Shown piece after piece: positions 57,953-64,000 of a DNA stretch of 64,000 nucleotides; the stretch's first letter is position 1, and every line of letters starts with the position of its first letter. The notes under the pieces were generated by a model. It made no database searches and was not told the DNA's origin. It saw only the letters and a program-made list of their open reading frames with translations. The position numbers and the translations under genes are program-made. This stretch comes from Tetracladium setigerum. Lineage: Eukaryota; Ascomycota; Leotiomycetes; Helotiales. The stretch covers positions 1,364,001 through 1,428,000 of the forward strand of contig PZJY01000005.1 of NCBI GenBank assembly GCA_031472005.1, written 5' to 3'.

Positions 57953-60007
57953 TGCCCGTGAGAAGGGGTTTCTTGCGTGCTCCATATGCAAGAACGAGGT
58001 AGTATCGCCTCATCATGCCGGCCTCATCTCGTACACCACCGAGGAGGGCCATAGATCCCCAGATTCTCCGCAATATGCATAACACACATGCAATGGCCCG
58101 GACTATTGTGATAAAGCTACATGCCAAGTAGGTCATTTTCGCGTGCAAAGTGTTTCATGCGGGCAGACGATAATATGGAGATTGTGGCTTAATGACTTTA
58201 ACCGAAGGCTCGATCTTCACCAGTTGCGACCGCAATTGCGCCAGCCAAAACAAATTACAGCGTCAAGCTTACCAAATGGGACGGTTTAGATTGAAAGATT
58301 GCAATCAGGCAGAGTGTGCATTTGCGCTGACAGCTGTCACAATAAAGTAAAACTCTGGTCCAGCTGCTCATGAAAGGTGTCGAGGTCGCCGACCATCACG
58401 GTGAGTGAGACGCAAAGGTCAAAGAATATCATGGGATATGAATTGTGGCGTGCAAGAGAATTGTATTGCGGAAGATTTGCCAGGTAGGAAATGGAAATTC
58501 ATGGTCACCACACAAACATGCCAGTCAATATTTGTCGGTCTTGTTATTAAACAGAGAGCAAATGTTGTCCGAGTGGCTTTTCTCAGAGTAGAGATAATTG
58601 GCGAGAACGTCTCGGTACTACCTGCTCTGTACTGAACGAAGCAAGAAGCTACACGGTACACTTTGATGTGACTCGATCGGAGTCTGTCACTTGAATAGCG
58701 GGGGAGGGTTGCAGTGTCAAGTAAATAAAATTGAAGTCTAGAGCATTCACTAATCTGCTAACAATACGGCCTCGGGCTTGGTCCTCGGCCATAGAAACAA
58801 AGCAATGTGAATCTGTTTCTTAAATCGCAAAGACGGGGGGAACTCGTGGTACAATCATTTCGGATTCAAATTACACTGAAATACTATTCAATGGTCAATG
58901 CCGCATATTCAAGGAAGAGACTTCGAGATCAAGTGACAAAGTCTTTCACCCTGATCTACTCCTAGATAGATTCTTGAGAGCAAGATCACTTTCGGGATTG
59001 ACGAGGGCAGGAGCACCCCAAACTAATAGTTGTACAAGCTCCTGCCGAAAATCACTAAAACCAACTTAACGAAGAATTTCTCCAGATCCATGTGCAAGGA
59101 ACAGTTGACCCACTCGATACTTTGAAAGCTGCATGTTGCCTACTTTCATGGTTGGCCCCAAAAAATCTTTTCGCGAGTTCAACTCCACGTCGGGCAGATA
59201 TATTTTGGAGAGTCTTATGTGCGCGCTCGATCGCATTTAGACGAAGGAGGCTTGTAGAACAATGATTGAGCCTCCTTGACGCCAACGCAGACCATTTACA
59301 ATCCCGGGCAGATCGATGGTCAAGGCATTGATCTATTTGGTAGTTCCTTTCCGAGAGATTCCACTGGGCCTTTGGAGTCTCGTTATGTTGCTAAACCATA
59401 CCACCATGTTTGCGAGTGCTGGGATCATGATTGGTTCCAAGCAATTTGGCTTCACAACTTCCACTCTGATCAAGATGCTGGCTTCCTCTCGAAGTCTCAA
59501 TGTATTAGAACTGGATCTCGATACCTTTAGAGGATGTGTCGGTGCAAACGTCGTACTTGATGCGGAATTGCGGCGGGATAACGCCGACAGAGCTCTTCGT
59601 GGCATTATGGGGGCTATCTGCATCTTGATCACTTACCTGTGGTTTTGCAGCTTCAACCCCTCTAACATCGTAATTTTATTCAAACAGCCTAATGACTGAA
59701 ACATTGCCCACCGAGCTCTCCCGCCAAGCACACGTGAGTCGGAAGATGCGACACTGATGCATCCTATAACAAGGTTAATTCTAGCCGAGGAGAAATGAGT
59801 CCCACTTCGGGATAGTCTAAACAGAGAGCTACTCTAGTTTGTAAGCCATATTGACAGGTTAGGGGAGGGGGGGTTGGGTTGGTAGGTGATTATGGGTGGT
59901 ACCTGGTCTATGTAAAAGCCCGTCTATAAATTCCCTTCTAGCTAATCGTACAGTCTAGTAACCCTTGTGTTTTGAACCTGGAAATAAATATTCGCAAAGG
60001 CAATCAC
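57953..60007. other. Gene-poor interval with one unassigned open stretch
   Basis: About 2 kb. Between 59055 and 59700 both strands are open for over 100 codons (59316-59699 plus; 59333-59632 minus). The composition suggests that one of them is, or was, coding, but I cannot name the protein or tell the strand. The rest shows no gene. A GGGGAGGGGGGG run is at 59860-59871. Confidence 0.4.
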
Positions 60008-61372
60008 TTACTTTTTCCCGAAAAAGTATATCCCACTACCTATATCCTTTTCCTCTATAAATTGACACTGATTATAATTCTTCCAGAATGCCCACATGAA
60101 GGGGTTTTCATGTCACTCCGGTAGTGGACGCCCATGACACCTTTCATAGCCTCCGAGGCTTCTCTGGCGTTGTAAAATGGTATTCTCGAGGCATGGTGAT
60201 GAACAACATGAAATTCAATGGCGCCGTGCAAAAAATGGCTGCCAATGATTCCAAAATCTCTGTCAATCGTAGAAGCAGCCCCACGAAGGAAAGACCAAGT
60301 TTTATTGGGATAATACGGTAGGCAACCATCAGTATGCTGGAGAAAGGTAATTGTTACTGCAAAAAGAGAATATTAGACTCAGTATAGCAAGCACCATAAC
60401 AAGACGGAGAACGCGGGGGAATGGATGAGGGAGGAGGAACGTACGAATCCAATGATTAGTCCATAGCCAGGGCGCACCGTAAAAACGAAATACTTGCCCA
60501 AAGCCAAACCAGGCCACCGCTATCCAAAGACTGGCAATAGCAAGGCCAACTCCAAGCGCACTGATGATGATCTTATTCCTGCTCTCCGGTTTGAATTCTG
60601 GGCCATCCCCACCAAAATAAAAATGCGAGCGCTTCCACCATGGCCAGGCAGCCATGCGCGGAAGGGCAAAGTTATTAATTGTAAGGTAAAGGGGCCAAGC
60701 TATTAGTTGATGGCCAACCAGAATAAGCAAATTCACAATCGGCATGTCTTCCACCAGATCCCAGTATTCAAACACCCATTTTGGCCTCCTGGCTTCGCGC
60801 CCAGCCACCCACACCTCCTTCGTGCTTGGTACGAAGGCAATATCCCGCTCGATGTTGTTTGTTGAAGTATGGTGGCGGGCGTGAGTGAAGCGCCAGGAGT
60901 GGTAGGGGACGAGTAGTAGGGAATGGAGGAGGAGTCCGCAGCTATTGTTGAAAGTTTGCGAGGGCGACAATGCCTGGTGACCGCACTCGTGGGCCAATTC
61001 CCAGAGACCAGTGAAGAGGATACCTTGACATACGGCGTAGGCCGCCCAACAGACCTTCTGGAGCGAGCTGAAAGGGACATGCTGGATCTGTGTGGCAAGC
61101 AGGCCGAGGGAAAGGATGTAGGCGAAATCTCGAAGGACGTAGGCAAGAGAGAGCAGCGTGTTTCGGTGGAAGCAGTGTGGGGGAATAGCTTTGTGCACGT
61201 CTTGTATGCTGTAGGTCGGTGGGGTGAAGAAGGGAGCGTTGATGGTGTTGGTGGTGGCATTCTTGGTGCCGGCATTTGCCTTTCGGCATTTGGCAACTGC
61301 GACGGACTCAGCCTGAATGAAGGATTCGGCGGTGGAGATGGAGCTTGAGGTCGAAGTATTGGCCATCATCAT
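60008..61372 (-). CDS. Fatty acid desaturase (Delta12/omega-3 type), C-terminal frameshift
   Basis: Exons 60445-61372 and 60356 downward (88-bp intron, GTACGT donor, TGCAG acceptor), start at the ATG at 61372. Three histidine boxes are present: HECGH (residues 128-132), HARHH (164-168) and HVHHH (359-363). The third is in exon 2, directly before SRIPFYNA. Their spacing and the LQHTDG motif are those of the oleate/linoleate desaturases of the ER membrane. About 14 residues after MKGVMGVHYRS the frame slips by one base at a CCCC run (60101-60104). Without repair it ends at 60049. In the other phase the typical ending (FMWAFWKNYNQCQF, then GSGIYFFGKK) is open to 60008. All catalytic residues lie before the slip, so the enzyme may still work, or the slip may be an assembly error. 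TA-rich core promoter at 61419-61434. Confidence 0.82.
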
Positions 61373-61855
61373 CACACAGCTGCTGGGTTGACGATGAAGA
61401 TGAAGAGATATTTAGATTGGATATATATATATTGAAGATATGTTGAAAATGCGTGAGGTTGATGAATGGAGATGAAGAAATTTATCGAACGACCTTTTTG
61501 ACTGCTTGTGTACCTTGCCTACGTACCGCCCAAGTCGGTCGGACGGCATCTGAAACCGCGCGCTCACGTGACCTGGACGAGTATAACTCGCTAATTAGTG
61601 CCTTCATTACCATGGGTCCAGTAGATACCTACCTAGTTCAAGTACCTCGATAGGTACCTTAGATAGTCAAGTTGAAGGTTCATGCTCAATATAGTTTGAT
61701 TTCTTTCCGACTGGGACCTCTAATGCGTTCTTCATCCCGTACTCCAGTCCTCCTCTAGGCTATATTTACCTATGTACCTAGGTACCCAGCAAGTCAAATC
61801 GTTAGATATTGCCGCTGAAAACAAAAGTGCTATTTGCACGTAGCCATTCCGCGTG

Positions 61856-63008
61856 TTACTCATACATAGGTTTCAAACCTGTTTTCATTGTTTCTTTGCA
61901 AAAGCCCTCGAACGAAATGCCCTCCATATCGGGGTACAAACCCTTGCCAATGAGATAACGGGCGTACTCGGGTGTGTTCTCTCCCATAATGTCAAAAGAT
62001 TTCTGGTAGGTATACTGATAATAATCCAACATTCTGAGAGCGTCATCCTTCGTTGCAGCAATCCCCTCGTCAATCTCGGCAGCAGTCCGCTGTAAAAGTA
62101 CAAAGTCAGTCTTGAATCTACGATGAGGAGAATGAGGGTGAGTGGCAAGGGATTTTAAAGCAAGTTGTTCAGACCACATACGTATTTTCTTTCAATCTTC
62201 TCTCCGCTGAGCTTTTCTACAGTATCATATAGCTCATGCTCGGTGCGAAGATCAGTGTAGGCAAAAACCTTTCGGTTCAGGGTCCTCGGGTCGGTGATTA
62301 TACGAGCCACGTAAATACCAACATCGCGCGAATCTGTTCTGGCAGTCAATATATGACCTGTGCCTCCAATAGCCGAGCTATAGAGGAATAGATTGCGGTC
62401 AAGGCGGCCAGAAGGCAGGCGAGGAAGACTGATTTGGTACCACCAACCAACATCGATGACAGTGTAGGGAAGATGTAACCTTTCGATATGATCGAGTAAG
62501 GCCTCTTTCTTCGGATCGAAACAGTGTATCAGTACTTTCTTGAAACCTGGCTATGTACGCAGCAGGTAAAGGGCAAAGTAACTTACATTGTCACGGGGAG
62601 ATTGCACCCCCCTCGGCATCACTGTGGCATTGAAGCATGGGACATAACGCTTCACGCCTGCCTTTTTAGCAAGAGTGGCAAGTTGCCTTTCATCGGTTAC
62701 GGTACAGATGATCAGAACGTCGACGCCGCGGAGCTGGTTTACAAATTCAGTCTCCAGGCGAGCGACATCAAATGTTACAATCTTGACACCCCGTGCCTCG
62801 AGGTCATGAACGGCAGGTTTCTGCAGCGAAGATGGTCGGACGAATGCTGTGATATCCTATGCATACACTAAGGTCAGAAGGTACTTGGCGAAATCAAAAT
62901 ACTGCCCATGCGGCGAACACCTACAAACTTGGTATGGGAAGACGCAAATAGGCCATTGACGATCGAGCTGCCGTTCTGACTGGTGGCCCCAACAATTGCA
63001 ACCTTCAT
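61856..63008 (-). CDS. NmrA-like / isoflavone-reductase-family NAD(P)-binding protein
   Basis: Four exons, minus strand: 62925-63008, 62587-62856, 62182 to 62538 (or 62550), and 61856-62089. With an acceptor at 62539 the second intron is 48 bp and the product 314 residues. The nearer TAG acceptor would give a 36-bp intron and 318 residues. The N-terminus MKVAIVGATSQNGSSIVNG is the GxxGxxG-type nucleotide motif (G7, N12-G13). The short-chain-reductase fold continues with ITAFVRPSS, a VDVLIICT strand, GVKRYVPCFNATV, LPYTVIDVGWWYQIS and DVGIYVARIITDP. Relatives bind NADP(H) and act as reductases or redox sensors (NmrA in nitrogen control). The Lys of the active reductases is not visible with certainty. 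It may be either enzyme or sensor. Confidence 0.85.
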
Positions 63009-63888
63009 ATCGAAGTATTTGCCTTGGAAGAAAGAAATGGTGACAAGAAGATTACACGAGGGTGGAAAGGACCTGTACTATACGTCTGCATTCCATGGCT
63101 GACACCTCTATTTATTAAAGAGTTGGAACGGAACTTTTCCGAGTGCCGGACCTTGAATTGTGTCTGAATGGATCATATTTGCAACTAGGTAGGCACAATA
63201 TTACAAATGTTGTATTCTCGGTATCCTTGAATCTCGGGTAGAACATAGCCCACCCTCAGCGTTTCCAGCCTACCACGTGATGTCATCTGACACTGCTTCT
63301 ATATTAATCAGGATCTCGGGCTGAGCATGTACCGCGGACCGGGGTATGTTTACAAATTCACACGGCCGACAATAGGTAGGTAGGTAGATACCTCTACTAA
63401 CTCAACGATCGATTACATAATAAGTTATTAGGCGGTCGATTTTCCGAAAGTCTGAAGGATGATGTATTGCACTCTCTAAAGGTATATGAGATACTGCGGT
63501 CCGGAGTGCTTGCGGACTTCAAGAGTGCTGGTTTCAGGAAAACTAGATGAGATAGATATCTAGAATTGGATTCTGATTTTCGAATTCCGTCGGATGTCGG
63601 AAGGAAACTGAAATTGGCAAATTTTTTTTAAATAAATACCCGCGAAGACCTCCACTTCTTTACTGCATGACAGTCGAAGCCAACAATCAAAAACAACACT
63701 CTGGCGAACATTTCAAGGCGCAAGGTAATTAAGCCTTCACCTAGGGACCCTGCGGGCTTTTGGTATTTGGAACATCTTGTTTGGCCGGAAAGAGTCTTGA
63801 GAATTTATGATTCAAGACAGAGGAAGGCACTTACAGAAGAACTTGCTGTAGTATCTGGATTCCGTGTTTTAGGTGTCGTACCCGGGCT
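63009..63888. other. Intergenic region at the right edge
   Basis: No gene supported. TAGGTAGGTAGGTAG at 63375-63389 is another member of the recurring motif group. Confidence 0.45.
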
Positions 63889-63895
63889 ATAAAAA
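63889..63895 (+). promoter_or_regulatory. TATA box of a gene beyond the right edge
   Basis: TATAAAA followed, 30-60 bp on, by a pyrimidine-rich start region (TTTTCTCCCTTCAAC and TCTTCGTCCTTCCC). This suggests a plus-strand gene whose coding part lies after 64000. Confidence 0.5.
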
Positions 63896-64000
63896 CTCAA
63901 CCTCGGGATATTGAGAGTTTTCTCCCTTCAACAGTCCTGCACTCTTCGTCCTTCCCAGCGCAAACTTGAAGTAATCATCAAGATAATTGCCTAAAATCCT

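Noticed and set aside
1..64000. CRISPR arrays, bacterial operons, rRNA or tRNA genes
   Set aside because: No spaced direct repeats of CRISPR type, no Shine-Dalgarno organisation, and no cloverleaf or rRNA segment noticed. By eye I could have missed a tRNA.

Overview
The window is nuclear DNA of a filamentous ascomycete. The introns are short (about 45-120 bp) with GTRNGT donors and CTRAY branch sites. Gene families are typical of Pezizomycotina (HET, NECAP, uridine kinase-UPRT fusion, GID8, external NADH dehydrogenase with EF-hand). Very AT-rich repeat blocks carry repeat-induced point mutation (RIP): stops sit where Gln (CAA/CAG) belongs. A leotiomycete is my best guess, but that is inference only.

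Layout. 0-9 kb: a mixed margin with a UstYa/DUF3328-like gene at the left edge, an un-RIPed Ty3/gypsy fragment, a TPR gene cut at its 5' end by a RIP-dead pogo/Fot1 transposon, a solo copia LTR, and a multi-pass membrane protein gene with one in-frame TAG. 9-29 kb: a nested transposon graveyard. A 6.95-kb chromodomain Ty3/gypsy element (LTRs of 463 bp, target duplication TTATA) lies inside the integrase of an older minus-strand Ty1/copia copy. To the right is a second, plus-strand copia element with a poly-Asn tract. To the left a copia LTR is split by a 3.6-kb GC-normal island carrying a HET-domain gene with a frameshift and imperfect inverted ends. 29-35 kb: broken accessory genes (kinase N-lobe, Fungal_trans_2-type regulator, APH-like phosphotransferase). 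35-63 kb: a mostly gene-dense region, with two long gene-poor gaps. It holds a secreted PAN/apple protein, a mARC-like MOSC protein, a uridine kinase/UPRT, GID8, an external NADH dehydrogenase, eIF2B-alpha, NECAP, a putative type II glycosyltransferase, a DUF3494 ice-binding-like protein, a Delta12-type fatty acid desaturase and an NmrA-like reductase.

How they relate. The genes on the right are independent housekeeping and accessory loci, not one pathway. Two divergent pairs share promoters of under 800 bp (uridine kinase/GID8 and eIF2B-alpha/NECAP). Single-base frameshifts in the HET, regulator and desaturase genes all sit in G/C homopolymers, so each is either true decay or an assembly error, and the sequence alone cannot say which. 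I see no clear new multi-gene system. The most unusual object is the HET island inside the split LTR.

Exon boundaries were placed by eye from splice signals and conserved protein patterns. No alignment or search was run.
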